Shown piece after piece: positions 45,753-57,102 of a stretch of DNA of 64,000 bases. Origin of the DNA: Myrmaecium sp. VS I D KN 1 (taxonomy: Eukaryota; Ascomycota; Dothideomycetes; Valsariales; Valsariaceae). The notes under the pieces are model-generated. The model saw only the letters and a list, made by a program, of their open reading frames with translations. It made no database searches and was not told the origin of the DNA. Where the stretch lies: the NCBI GenBank assembly GCA_019775845.1, contig JADQAV010000001.1, positions 1-64,000 of the forward strand, written 5' to 3'. The position numbers and the translations under genes are program-made. Position 1 is the first letter of the stretch, and every line of letters begins with the position of its first letter.

Positions 45753-46344
45753 ATTTGAGGCGGGCATGTTTTTCCCTCTGATCTATATCAAACAGGCGCT
45801 TGTGTAAACCAGGCGAACAACGGGCGATGACGGCGTTCTTTTGGGGGGGAGTTGGTTCCTTTTCGATTTCACGCGTTCGCGATACGCTTATGGTTTTTTC
45901 CTCTTTTCCTGTTGCATTTCCGCCAGCGCTCCATATGCATATCTGACTGAATGAGAGGATGAACAGTATAAGATCTCATATCATCGAGGGTCAAAAATAG
46001 ACGGGAACCTTTGGAGCCGAACAAGAAGACAATAATAAATGCTATACTTGCCGAAAAGAAAGGGGTGTTTTGTTTCTATTTCATCGCCTTCGTATATGTG
46101 TGTATGCAGATAGATCTTAGAACGACTGCACCAGGCCCATTCGCGCGCAACTACTATGCAAGATGAGAACGAACGCATCACCAATCATGATTGCCCCCTC
46201 ACGCCTTTCGCCTCCCGACTCGTACGGTATGCAACCTCTTTTCCCACCAGGCACTCTTCATCCGCACCATAGTCATGATCATATCGAACGCCATTCTTCC
46301 CACCGCCCTTCTCCTCCAGACATGGTCCCGATAGAAGAGGACGT
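45753..46344. other. Convergent intergenic region
   Basis: This is the 3' region between RAD17 (+) and TMA22 (-). It is T/A-rich and no gene was recognised. Confidence 0.5.
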
Positions 46345-47294
46345 TCACGCCGCCGCCGCATCCCCCTTCTTCTTCTTCTTATCCTCAATCAACTCGATAT
46401 TATCCTCGGGCACCTGGGGATACGCCTCAAGGATAAACTCCTCAATCTCGGCGCTCAAGTCGCCCTGAACGGTGATCTCCTCGCCCGCGCCGCCGGGGAG
46501 CTTCGTGACGCTGGAGCCCGTCGCGAACTTCTTCCCGAAGTCCTTGGCGACCTTCTTCAGCTCGTAGCCGTGCGCCTCCAGCCCCTGCACCGCCGTCACG
46601 TACTTCCGCTTGTTCCGCTCGACCCGCTTGATCTGCACCTTGGCCGCCGCCTTGCTCTCCGCCCGCTTCGCCTCCGTCGCCGCGGCTTTGGCCGCCTTCT
46701 TCTCCGCGTCTTTCGCCGCGCGCTTCTGCGCGTCCAGCGAGAGGGTGGACAGTCCGGCTTCGACGGCTTCTGTGTGTGGAGGAACTCGGGCCGCCCGCCG
46801 CGTGGGCGAGGGGCGCATGGTGGGTTAGCAGGTGGTCCTTGTTTTGGTTGCTGTATGGAGGGATGTTCTCTGTCTGTACCTTGCGAGTAAAGCCGCTCAT
46901 GCATGTCCGGATGGTTTGCTTGGAGCCATTCCTCGCACTTCTTCACTGTGCCGCCGAATTCGCAGTACTATTCGGAAAGGGAAGAAAGGCCGGGCGGGCA
47001 GCCGCCGTCAAAGAACCGTTAGCCCAAGATCCGTCCTGCTCGCCTTCATGTTCGTCGTCGTCCTCGTCATCCTTGTCGCCGCCTTGGTTCTATTCTCCTC
47101 CCCCATCGGACTAACTCTGCGCGCCTACCTACTTCTGGTGGGAGTGTGCACACTGGTTCGTTTGTCGTACGTCAGCTTAGGTTCGTGCGGACTTGGAGAA
47201 AGAGAGAGAGAGAGAGAGAGCGCCGTAGGTGGTGGGACTGACCGCCGCAGTAGATGACATGCTTGGCATGCGATTCCGGTGCTGCCTCTGCCAT
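46345..47294 (-). CDS. TMA22: Translation machinery-associated protein TMA22 (DENR homologue)
   Basis: Predicted 194 aa from four exons: 47294-47243, 47152-47133, 46967-46880 and 46769-46345 (585 nt). With TMA20/MCT-1, DENR helps recycle 40S subunits and promotes re-initiation. The N-terminal zinc-binding part reads HVIYCGVCTLPPEYCEFGGTVKKC across three exons, confirming a 20-nt second exon. A Lys/Ala-rich linker follows. The SUI1/eIF1-like domain (VQIKRVERNKRKYVTAVQGLEAHGYELKK, then ATGSSVTKLPGG and IEEFILEAYPQVPEDNIELIEDKKKKK) completes the protein. The length equals fungal homologues. Intron 1 contains a (CT)10 tract on the transcribed strand. Confidence 0.95.
47201..47220. repeat. (AG)10 microsatellite in TMA22 intron 1
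   Basis: Ten perfect AG units on the plus strand read as (CT)10 in the transcript. They lie inside the 90-nt first intron of TMA22. Confidence 0.95.
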
Positions 47295-48190
47295 ATTGTG
47301 TGGTGATATGTGTGTGTATGTATGTTGCGGGCGGAAGGATGAGTGAAGAAAGCTGAGAGGAGATGTCACAAGGAAACAGGGCGCGACAAGCAGGTAGCAA
47401 GAAGTTCAACGATGGCGGGGTTCGGGAGGTGGTGATGGTGGGGGCAACGCAAGGCACGGGCGGAGGGGCAAGTGGGCTGGCTGCCTGACAGGGCAGGCAA
47501 CAAGGCTATCCGGTAACCGCGGGTTGCCCGTCCGATGCCTTTCCCGACACCACTTCACCAGAGTCAGTTGAGCTAAATACTTGGTATAGCCAGGTTGGCT
47601 CCTGGTGTATGTAACGAAGGCAATTGGGATCCTTTCGTCCCATCCTTTCTTTTAGACCTCTGTACTGGGAGTCCGTAGCAACGTAGAAACGCAAAGGACA
47701 AGGGCAACTGAGCTGAAATTGAACCGAAAATAGCCAGCTTGAAACAAGCGTGAATGATATAAGAGCCTGTTTCACGTCACGATCGCAACTTTCCCAGCGA
47801 GGTCTTGCTCCTGAAGGTGAAGCGTCGGCGGTGTCCAACTCGGGCCGCTTGAACTCATGATTGCTGTGTCTTAGTATAGCAGCGTCAGCGGAGCGGTGAA
47901 ATGAATCCAGGTTCACGGTTCCTGAGCACTTCCATAATACTGTACGTGCGATTGCGGGGCCAGGCAAGCGTATATGCTTATACATGGCACTGAATTCGAT
48001 GACCTCATAGGTAAGAAACGGGCTTTATCCACCGTGATATTTCGATAATCAGATACATTGGCTACATGGCAGGTTAGCGAGGAGAACAAGAATGATCCGA
48101 CGCCAAAAAGGCAGAGAAAAAGATAAGCACCGAGGAGAAAAGAAAGGGAAGAAGAGGTGTTAAAAAGAGAGCGAAAAGAAAAAAAAATGG
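47295..48190. other. Intergenic region upstream of TMA22
   Basis: This holds the TMA22 promoter and the region downstream of tRNA-Arg. A 159-codon minus-strand frame at 47506-47985 has no family likeness. Nothing else was recognised. Confidence 0.45.
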
Positions 48191-48290
48191 CACCCCACGC
48201 GAGGCTCGAACTCGCAACCCCCAGATACCTCGTGCTCCCAATGAATCGGAAGCTTAGAAGTCTGATGCGCTACCATTGCGCCAGCGGGGC
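48191..48290 (-). tRNA. tRNA-Arg(TCT) with a 28-nt intron
   Basis: The minus-strand cloverleaf has acceptor GCCCCGC pairing with GTGGGGT through two G-U pairs, D stem GCGC/GCGC, anticodon stem TCAGA/TCTGG, and T arm GCGAG-TTCGAGC-CTCGC. The anticodon TCT is at 48258-48256. An intron of about 28 nt sits one base 3' of the anticodon, and a 72-nt mature tRNA remains with discriminator G. AGA-decoding tRNA-Arg genes of fungi commonly carry such introns. Confidence 0.93.
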
Positions 48291-48605
48291 CAGATGTGAA
48301 ACTCAAGGGGACTGATTCGCCTTGAGTTGTGGTTTCTCTGCGTTAGCACTGTTTATATCTGCTGATACACGTGCCCGGCTGAGCGCACCACGAATGTTAT
48401 CTCTGCTTGCCCGTCCCTGTTACCGCTTTTCAGCCAGGACGATTCCCCAAATACGCGCCACCGCACTATAAACACATAATAAGAGCTCCTTCCTACTTCA
48501 GGACCACGCTGTCTATATAATATAAAGAAGATGAACATCCAGATCGAACTTTCCATCACCTGCTCCAATCCCCTTCTCCGGCACCCAAGCACGTTCAAGG
48601 TCTCT
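48291..48605. other. Intergenic region between tRNA-Arg and ALG12
   Basis: These 315 bp hold the 3' end of ALG12 and the 5' flank of the tRNA gene. No feature was recognised. Confidence 0.5.
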
Positions 48606-50460
48606 CTACACCGACTGCCGAGCAAGAATTCTAATCTTCGGATCCATCCTGATCCGCATCCACCAGCCCCTCGTCAGCGTCGGCCGGACGACCCGCTCCG
48701 CAAGCGCCCACATCCGCGCCACCCGCGCCGGAAGGTCCAAGGCCATCGATGCCTCCTCCTCCGCCACCACCGTCGGCTCCGCCGATCGTACAGCCTCCTG
48801 GCCTGGCCGCAGGAGCTCCAACCCGCCGAACCCATACACCACGTCCAGGACCTCCCACTTGCCGATCACCTTCTCCGGCCGCTCCGCGAGGATGTAATCG
48901 AATCCGGTCCAGAAGGCCGGATCCAGCAGGAGCGTCTCGTCCTCCGTCTTGTCGTAGGACCACCGCGCGCCGCTCGTGGACGGGTACTTCTCCACGAAAC
49001 GCGTCACACCCGTTTGGCAGGCGAGATTGTCGAGGTACACGGCAGGAGGGGATCCATCGCCCGGGCTGGAAATCGCACGAAGCCTGGCGAGAGCGACGCC
49101 GCCCGGGTAGTTCAAGCTGGAGATGCCGAGGAGGGCGGTGGAGGCGGCGAAGCTGAGAAGCACCGATGCGACGAGCGCGAGGCTCATCAGGCGGTACAGG
49201 ACGGATTTGGTCCGTCGATCCCAGATCCACGACGCGCCGGCGGAAGCGACGGCCGTCAGGGCCGGGATCACGTAGATGATGAAACGCCATTCCTTGTGCG
49301 GCAGGAAGCTGTAGATCCCGACGAAGGCTAGCATCGGGATCAGAAGGTCGAGGCTCTTTCGTCTGGTGGCGGGCAGATAGATAGCTAGAGGTATGAGAAG
49401 AAGATAAGTCATTGGGTTGAGAAGGAGGCGAGGGAGGGCATTGAGGAAGTAGTAGTGCCACGGTGACACCCCCCAGTCGGCGGAATGCCCCTGAATGGTG
49501 TTGTAGTAGAACGCGGACCACTCCGGCCACAGCGGAAACTGTTGCCAGAAGAAGGAGTCGACGCCGACGGTCGTAGCGAGGGCGACGACAGCGCCGGTGA
49601 TGCCGGCCGGGATGACGGTCTTTAGCAACGACACTCTTCCAGTAGCCAGCAGATAGAGCGTCATAGTGGCCACTAATAGCGCTAGTTCAGAGCGGAAAAT
49701 GACGCCCGCCACGGTCAGTAGAAAGAGGGCGATCCGGTAGCTCTTCACGGCACTGGGATGTGTGGGAGGCACACAGTTGCCCTTGAGGTACTCGCGAATA
49801 GCGAACGTGCCTAGATGCGGTGTCAATGGCACGCAAAGCTTGCTCGACTTCCGGTTACTCACTCAGTCCCAAAGCGTACATGTTCGGAAGCGTGCGTGAG
49901 GCATAGTAGACGACGTGGAATTGGCTTGCTTGCAGCATAATGAACCACAAGCCGGCCGTCCTGCCGAACGCTTTGCTGATGGCATTCTTCAGCGACAACA
50001 GCGCAAAGGCGTTGTAGAGGCCGAGGAGAGCGCGCACTGGGTCGTCCGTCAGCGATCAGACGTCACGGCGTCGCGAGAGGTCCAACCTACGCAGGAGCTG
50101 CACGTGAAAGGGGGAGGGCAGCAGGTCCCGGAACGGCCGTGAGAAGCCAGCGAGGGCGAGAGCGCCAACGAAGGTCCTCGGCACCGACCCCGGGAAAGAG
50201 ACGTGGTCGTAGTGGTCCTTCAGAAAGAGAGTGGCATTACCGGTGGTGGGCACGCCGAAGAAGAGGATGTCATGGGCGGCCTGCGCGTTGAACGACTCCT
50301 CGACCTTGGTGAACGGGGAAACGGCCAGGTGGAGGAGGATGACGGAGGGCAGGAGCAGCAGCCACAACTGTTCTGGTGAAGAGCGGGGTTACAATCATGA
50401 TTTCAACGAGGCAAAGCGAATGAAGTCGAGCCCGGCGCACTTACCAAGCATTGAGCCCAT
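48606..50460 (-). CDS. ALG12: ALG12, dolichyl-P-mannose alpha-1,6-mannosyltransferase (GT22)
   Basis: Predicted 558 aa from four exons: 50460-50445, 50372-50091, 50036-49863 and 49810-48606 (1677 nt). ALG12 is an ER multi-pass GT-C enzyme that adds the eighth mannose to Man7GlcNAc2-PP-dolichol during lumenal assembly of the N-glycan donor. The GT22 signature [19 protein letters not shown] begins at residue 24. Then come [35 protein letters not shown] and [14 protein letters not shown], the last being the conserved H-K-E-x-R-F segment of GT22. Many hydrophobic helices lie between. A 16-nt first exon (MGSMLE) is defined by a strong donor and phase. The gene is divergent from PFA4, with 194 bp between start codons. 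Its product makes the donor used by STT3, encoded about 16 kb away. Confidence 0.95.
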
Positions 50461-50654
50461 CGTGCCGGACGTCGGACGGAGATGATGCTGTAGGGACCGT
50501 GGACGGTGGAGAGCCGATTGATCGTCTCCCCCGCCGATGGCCGAACAGGCGAGACGCGTCCATGCGGCGATGCTTGGCATCTACAGAAAAGCAGCCGCGA
50601 CGTCGAGACCACCTAGCCTCGCGATACGCACTGTGCAGGGAACAACATGCAGCG
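50461..50654. promoter_or_regulatory. Short bidirectional promoter of ALG12 and PFA4
   Basis: Only 194 bp separate the start codons of two divergent genes, so both core promoters and 5' leaders must fit here. Coordinated expression is possible but not shown by the sequence. Confidence 0.7.
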
Positions 50655-52083
50655 ATGGAGTTGCAATCCCTCGCCGTGCCCGCTGTCCTGCTCCTGATCT
50701 GTTTCCTCGCCTACACCTCTCAACTCCTCTTCCCCTATCTCGAACCCGGTCCGCTTGAGCGGGACCAAACCATCATCGTGAATGTTCTGGCTGTGGTGAT
50801 TCTGATATGCTACCTCCGCACCTGCTACACCGACCCGGGACGGGTGCCGCCGGGATGGACGCCGAAGAAAGCCAAGGAGGTCAAAGGAGGAGACGAGGAT
50901 GCCCAGGATGCGGATGCATCCAACAGGGCGCGGCAGCGGTGGTGTAGGAAGTGCCAGGCGGTAAAGCCGCCGCGAGCTCACCACTGCAAGGTGTGTCAGA
51001 GGTACCCGATCAGCTCTCTCACGAAGTTGGCCAGCGCCTGCGAACTGACACGTCCAGGTGTATTCCGAAGATGGACCACCATTGCCCCTGGACGGCCAAC
51101 TGCGTTTCTCACGTAACGGTCCCGCATTTCATGCGCTTCTTGTTTTACGCCGTGGTTGGCCTGACCTACCTGGAATACCTGATCTATATCAGGGGAGCTG
51201 TCCTCTGGGAGAACAGGAACTTGCCAAGCGTGCGTCTACGAGTTTTTTTCTTCTAAATCAACATGCTCACACTAGCTTCCTGCAGTATCTAGGCCCCTCC
51301 GTTCCCCAACTCATTCACCTCTTCGTCTTGACGGTGGTGAACTCCGTGACACTTCTTGCCCTGGCCCTCCTGTTCGCCCGGTCGATCTGGTGTCTCAGCG
51401 TGAACACCACAACCATTGAGGGCTGGGAGATCGAGCGGCACGAGACCCTCCTGCGCCGCGCCCGCTATCTCGGCGGCTACCTGGTCGGTCCCGACGGCCA
51501 GCGGGTCCGCATCCAGCGTCAGGAGTTCCCGTACGACATCGGCATCTGGAAGAACCTCAAGCAAGGCATGGGCACCTGGTTCGTGCCGCTATGGTTCTGG
51601 CCTTTCGCGCGCTCGCCCTCCGGCGAGAGCGGACTCGACTTCGAGGTCAACGGGTTCGAGGACCCGTCCGTCACCTGGCCCCCGCCGGATCCGGATCGGA
51701 TGCCTCGCCCGACCCGTTCCTTTGACGAAAAGGAGGCGTTCTACCATCAGGGCGCGGACTACGCCGACGCAGAGAGCATCGAGGCGTTCCGACGCCGACA
51801 GGAAGAAGATCTCAAACGCTGGCGGGGAGCCTCTGGAGAACCGAGACGGCGAAAACCGTTCCATGAGCGGTTTGAGGAGTCGGTCCCCGCCTATGGCTCG
51901 GAGGACGAGATGGCAGAGCATGACGTGGAGGGTGATGAGTCAGGGGAGGAAGGCTGGAGGAACTCGGAAGGGGAGAGGCTGCGCGACTTTGGAGTTGATG
52001 AAGAGGCAGAATTCTACGATGATGAGGACGTGCCGTTGGGCGAGCTCATGGAAAAGCGCAAGATAGACATCTTAAGTTCATGA
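50655..52083 (+). CDS. PFA4: Palmitoyltransferase PFA4 (DHHC family)
   Basis: Predicted 438 aa from three exons: 50655-51001, 51058-51229 and 51286-52083 (1317 nt). DHHC S-acyltransferases add palmitate to Cys of membrane proteins; yeast Pfa4 modifies chitin synthase Chs3 in the ER. Two membrane helices precede the Cys-rich domain, C-RK-C at residue 97 through CIPKMDHHCPWTANCV, with the catalytic DHHC at 122-125. Two more helices follow (FLFYAVVGLTYLEYLIYI; LIHLFVLTVVNSVTLLALALLF). The TTxE motif is present as NTTTIEGWE, and the PFA4-type FPYDIGIWKNLKQGMG region follows. A long acidic cytosolic tail ends the protein. The frame is open upstream, but the start at 50655 places the first helix correctly. 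Confidence 0.94.
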
Positions 52084-52380
52084 TTCGAGGGGATGAAGCT
52101 TTTGATATACCCGCAACATGTTTTCACTCAAAAATACAGCTGGATGCGCAGCGGTAGCGTCATCAAGAGTCATCTGGCTAACCAATGACTGCAAGATGAG
52201 GAAAATCCAACGAGTAGATGTAAGCTGTGCCCGACGAGGCTGGCGATGCTTCCCTCCGATGTCGGACCCCGCCTAAGGTTCTGGGGGAGGGGGACTCATG
52301 GAGGGAACGAGGAGCAGCTTAACATAACACGGCTCCCTTGCCTTTTATTCCAGTAATCACCCCAACACTCTCAAACAAAT

Positions 52381-53430
52381 ATGGCGACTGATACGAACAC
52401 CCAAAAGGACAACTGGTCATCCGAGGTACGTGACTGATGTGATCCGAGGTCTCCACGCCGGAGATCCGACGGAGGGCCTCATGTTCACAAGGCTGAGATC
52501 CGCTTGCTCCCCGCATCATCAACTCGCATACAAACATACATCAAGTACCGTACTAATCACTCACTTACCTGCAACCCCCTTCAGGCCTACAAAGCATCCG
52601 CCTCCTTCGTCCCGCAGCTCACCTCAACCGTCTACAACTACCTCAACCCGCAACCGGGCCAGCGCATCCTCGACCTCGGCTGCGGCGACGGGCAGCTGAC
52701 AGCCCGGATCGCCGCCGCCGTCAGCCCCAGCGGCGGCTCCGTCCTCGGCCTCGACGCCTCACCCGCCATGATCGCCGCCGCCCAGCGCGACCACGCCGCC
52801 CCCAACCTCAGCTTCCGCATCCAAGACTGCCGCGCCCTGCGCGCGTACGTGCAGGACCCCACCACCACCACCACCGGCGGCGGCGGCCTCGCCGGCACCT
52901 TCGACCAAGTCTTCTCCAACGCGGCGCTGCACTGGATCCTGCGGGGTCCGGCGGGGATGCGGATCGACGAGGTGTTTGGCGGGGTGCGCGCCGCCCTGCG
53001 GCCCGGAGGTCGGTTCGTCTTCGAGCTCGGCGGGGCGGGGAACTGCGCCGAGGCGGCGACGGCGCTGATCGCCGGGTTGCGGGCCGAGGGGGGGTTGTCC
53101 GCTGAGGCCGCGGCTGAGGCCTCGCCGTGGCATTTTCCGAGCCCCGATTTGCTTCGGGAGGAGCTGCTTGCGGCGGGCTTTGCGGCGGTGGATCCGCTGG
53201 AGGTGGAGTATCGGCCGACGCGGTTGACGCCGCGGAATGAGCGCGGCACTGGCGGTCTGGAGGGCTGGATTCGGCTCATGGGCGCCGCGTTTCTTGAGCA
53301 CGTTCGGCCGGAGCGTCGGGAGACGGTGGTGCGGTATGTGTGCGAGATCCTTGAACCGGTCGTTCGCCGGAAGGACGGGAGCGAGTGGCTGAATTATGTG
53401 CGGTTGAGGGGGGTTGCCTGGACGGCGTGA
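52381..53430 (+). CDS. Class I SAM-dependent methyltransferase
   Basis: Predicted 296 aa from two exons, 52381-52425 and 52585-53430 (891 nt; intron 159 bp). SAM-binding motif I is ILDLGCGDG (residues 43-51), motif II-like LGLDAS follows, and the core ends with FDQVFSNAALHWI and AALRPGGRFVFELGG, the 'NaalhW' pattern of trans-aconitate and related small-molecule methyltransferases. The C-terminal part (PSPDLLREELLAAGF, GWIRLMG) fits the same group. The substrate cannot be deduced: a carboxyl-methyltransferase or an uncharacterised paralogue is possible. Third positions are extremely GC-rich (notably Ala/Gly codons), higher than in most neighbours. It is tandem with PFA4, 297 bp downstream. Confidence 0.9.
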
Positions 53431-55066
53431 AGCGTGAGGCGAGAGGGGGACTTCTTGTCACATACGTAGTTATCCGGCACATCACCTCGTTTTATCATGA
53501 AACCCTGCTTTTGCGTACAGTTGCAACGCAAGGGAAATCTTATCACAAGATGACTTTATCTGATCCATCCCCACGGCACACTCCCACCCCGCAAGACAGG
53601 AAAAGCAAAATGAGCAAGAAAAGGGGGAACCCATGCATGCGTGTAAGCGACCGAACCTCACCCCATAACCAACCCCCTTCCCCAAAAGACGGGAAAAAAA
53701 GAGACGTCCAGAGACTGAACGGAGAAGAGAGATGGGTCAAGAAAGGGGAGAGGGGGATGTTACAAGCGAGGCGCAAGGAGGAAATGAATAGGTAGCAGTG
53801 ATGTGTCTCCATCAGCTCCTAGGAGAGCGGTGTGTGTGAGGTCATATGTGTGTGACACCTGTGTTGCGGCATGTCGGCATGCCGTGTAGCTTGAATGCAA
53901 GAAATGAAAGGAAAAAAAGAATGTGAGAGGAGATAAGACAGGAAAAAAAGGGAGAGAGAGGTAGGGGGGTTACACGATCTGTGACGCACGACTTTCGAGC
54001 CGAGATCGCTTTTCTCCTTTGTCTTTCTCTCACTTTCATTTCTTTCTCTTTTGCAAGGGGGGTTTAGATGTGAAGCGCATCATGGTCGAAGACCAGTGAC
54101 ATTGGGTGTAACCTCCGAGGCAACCTTACAAAGATGAAGGGAAAAAAAGGCAAGATAGAAAGAAGAGAAGAAAAGGAAGAAAGCGGGCGAACCCACAATA
54201 TTCAAAATGCGAGTTCCTATTACGACATACGACATTCAAAAATCAATAAATAAATAAATCAATAAAAGCATCGAAAGAATCGAGAGAAAAGGAATGGTCT
54301 CGAGAAGTAGAAGTATGCATAGATGTCGAATGACGACAAGAGAAGTTCGAAGGTCCAAATGTCCTGCGTGAGCAGAGGTTTTCTTCTTTCAGGAGACAGA
54401 GAGAGGAGAAAAAGAGAAAGTGCAAATCTAAAGGGCGAGAAAGGGAGAAAGGGAGGGAGGATGGTGGTTCACAACCGCAGAGAAGAAACCCTCTGGATCT
54501 TCCTTCTCGCCCCTCCCTTTCCACCCAACTCAGGGGGAGAAACAAATGAAGAACGGAGACGTATACAAGGGATATGGGGAGGGGGTTTTTCATTATGTCG
54601 ACTGAACAAGAAGAGAGAAAGCCCAAATAAGACCGCGCGCACGCGCAGATGAGAGAATGTCCCACCATCCGGTAGCATGTCGCATCGTCATCAACATCGC
54701 GCGAAACTAGTAGTAACTGGCTTGCTGATGTCTTCTGATGCGCAATGTCCCCCGCCCCGTCGTCGAAATGACCCTTCCCGTGTTGTGGTTGTCGTTGCGA
54801 CCCATAGTACCCTCTCAAGGAAATGACAACCGGATCGTTCATGTGCCGCTCGTCACCTCCACCCTTCCCGTTCCCTTCCTTCCCTGACCTTAGTGCCGTC
54901 GTGACAATTTGTACGCGAGTGTAGCCAGGTCCCCTCCCTCGTTGCGCGCGCGGTATCCGCTGCCAGCGCCACCCTCTCCGTCCGTGGTGCGTCGCATGCC
55001 GTGGAGAGCCATATCGCGGGTCCCGAAGGATGAGCTTGCCTTGACTCTCCGTTGCCGGCGGCGCGT
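53431..55066. other. 1.6-kb convergent intergenic region
   Basis: This lies between the methyltransferase (+) and HapC (-). It contains purine-rich and G/A-rich stretches and several frames overlapping the HapC 3' end in the wrong phase. No additional gene was recognised. Confidence 0.5.
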
Positions 55067-56202
55067 CTAGTAGTCGGCGGTGCCGTTGCCGTTGTGGACG
55101 TTGTAGCCGAACGGCGTGTTGTCTTGTTCCCCGGCCTCGATCTCGCCGCTCAGAACGTTGTTGTTGTTGGTGGCATTCTCCGACTGGTTGAAGGCGCCGG
55201 ACGCATTTGCTGCATTGGAACCGCTGGCGGCGCCGCTGCCGCTGCTGCTGCTCCCGACGGCCCCGCCACCTGCGTTGAAGTTGCCGGGTGGTTTGTTCTG
55301 ACTTGCGAGGAGGGTCTCGTGGAACCAATCAATACCAATAGTTCAGAATTTGTCTGGCCAAATCGTAGGCGACAAATGAGAAGGGGAGGAGTAGGCAGCT
55401 TACTTCGCGGTAGCGTGAGAGGTAGATCTTGAGAGCTTCGGCGTAGTTTTCGAAGCCCAAGGAGGTCATCGCGAACAAGATGTCCTCGCCGTTGACCGTT
55501 TTGCGCTTTTCGAGCTGGCATTTCTCCGAAGCTGGGAACGCTCGTCAGTGATACGGTCGCAGCATCGTCGTCGTCGTCGTCATCGACCGGACATGCGTAC
55601 CTTCGCTGGTGATGAAGCTGATAAATTCGCTGACGCACTCTTGCATGCATTCTTTGGCTTCTTTGGCGATCTTCGCGTTCTCGGGCAACGCGGTCTTCAT
55701 GATTCGAGCGACTGGAGCAAAGTTGCGGATGTTAGCATCTGAGAATGCGGCGTTGCTTGCACTGCCAGAACGTCGTCGTGCGGACACGAACGGGGATTCT
55801 GGGGGTTCGGAAGACATGATAGGCCTGCACGCCGACCGCTTCTGTAGCCACCGACGATCAAACGAGCCGTTCGCAGCAGATCCGATTCGAGGGGCGGCAG
55901 TCGAGACGCGCGATTAGGGATGGAGAATTTCGATCGAAGCGATGCCAGTCATAGCACTCGTCGGCATGCAGGTGTTGGGGAGCGGCGCACAAATCAGAAA
56001 CGAGACAGGCGCGCATCAAAAGGGAAAAAAATGACCAACCATTTGCTATGGGGAGCCATCGGTCTTGCTCCTTGACTTCGAACTCGTAGCCGAGTCCCTG
56101 CGCTTGTGTATCCTGAGCTTCTCTTTCCATGTGCGATTCCTCGTCGTCAGGCGACTGCACTCCAGGTTCCACGTCCGTCTTCTTCGGGGGGGTGGCCGAC
56201 AT
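55067..56202 (-). CDS. hapC: CCAAT-binding complex subunit HapC (HAP3/NF-YB)
   Basis: Predicted 216 aa from four exons: 56202-56040, 55711-55601, 55531-55404 and 55315-55067 (651 nt). With HapB and HapE it forms the histone-fold CCAAT-binding complex that controls respiration, iron and redox genes. [10 protein letters not shown] (to residue 54) splices onto [59 protein letters not shown] in pieces that together make the near-invariant NF-YB core. KIYLSRYRE ends the core. The Asn/Gly/Ser-rich tail ends [13 protein letters not shown]. The first intron is long (328 nt) with a weak GTTGGT donor but a good GCTAAC branch site. An in-frame Met at 56286 would add 28 residues; the shorter start MSATPPKK fits homologues better. 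The last acceptor (55316) is the least certain junction. Confidence 0.92.
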
Positions 56203-57023
56203 GTTTATTTCGGCGGACCGCAGGCCTCTTCCGCCTGCGTATTCACTCCTTGTGAGCTGGCCGTTCGCTAGACTATTCGCTGGCAACCACGTCAGAGCGG
56301 TTGATACCAGATCGCGCCGTGCAGCCGAGGATGCGACCTCCTACTACTGTACGATGCGTCAACCAGAGCCGACCTTGTGTCACTGCAGCCTGGGCAGGGC
56401 AAGCGGGCGGAAGCGGCTAGCCGTATGCGCAGGGGGAAAGCCTTAGGTGCGAGACTAGGTAACGTACGCGTGAATTCACTGGCGCTTGCAGGCTGAGGGG
56501 ACGAGGGTGCCGGATAGGGCGACGGCTCCTACGTAACGTCGTGGCGTGTAAGGGTGCAGTTGATCGCGCGCCGAGGACCGGGACGGTGAACGGTTGAGGG
56601 AGAGGACACGAGGGCGTCCGAGAGGGTGGGAGGCGGACGGAGGAATGCGTGAACTGTAAGAGGTTAATCTTCCGCATGATGCATGGGTCCGGCTTAAAGA
56701 TCAGGGCATGGCCCCCGAGGATGGTGAAGGATGGTGTCTCCTACTTTTTTTCCTGGACTGCTGACGGCGGCCTTCGGAGGTCAGTAGTCTGGGGGTTGGA
56801 CAACGCGACGGGCACCGCGACGAGCTGGCCACGCGACGGCGGGCACGTACGAGGTGATGAGGGGAACGATCACAGCGAGGTCGGGTCGGAGGCTAGAGGT
56901 TCAAGCGCATGCAAGACGTGGGGATGTCCGGAGCTTCCACGCAGTGTGCGTTGGGTTGTGGTTGGGGACTGAGTGGTTCCAGCTCGGAGCGATGATGATG
57001 TGAGGGAAGGATGGGACCCCCAG

Positions 57024-57102
57024 GGACCGTGGACCGTGGACCGTGGACCGTGAGCCGTAGCAGGCCGTCGACGTCGACCGTCAACCGTCAACCGTCAACC
57101 GT
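57024..57102. repeat. Two 7-bp-period tandem arrays
   Basis: GGACCGT occurs four times at 57024-57051, followed by a diverged copy (GAGCCGT). After a 15-20 bp gap there are three to four copies of ACCGTCA around 57075-57102. Both units share the core ACCGT and the same period. Confidence 0.85.

Noticed and set aside
47506-47985. 159-codon minus-strand frame
   Set aside because: No recognisable protein sequence, no conserved motif and no promoter-like context of its own.
30215-50460. STT3 and ALG12 as an N-glycosylation gene cluster
   Set aside because: About 16 kb and five unrelated genes lie between them and they share no regulatory feature I can see. Co-occurrence is probably chance.
54243-55328. 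361-codon minus-strand frame overlapping the HapC 3' end
   Set aside because: It reads the HapC tail in the wrong phase as Arg/Gln repeats. The correct phase gives the Asn/Gly-rich HapC tail with GC-rich third positions.
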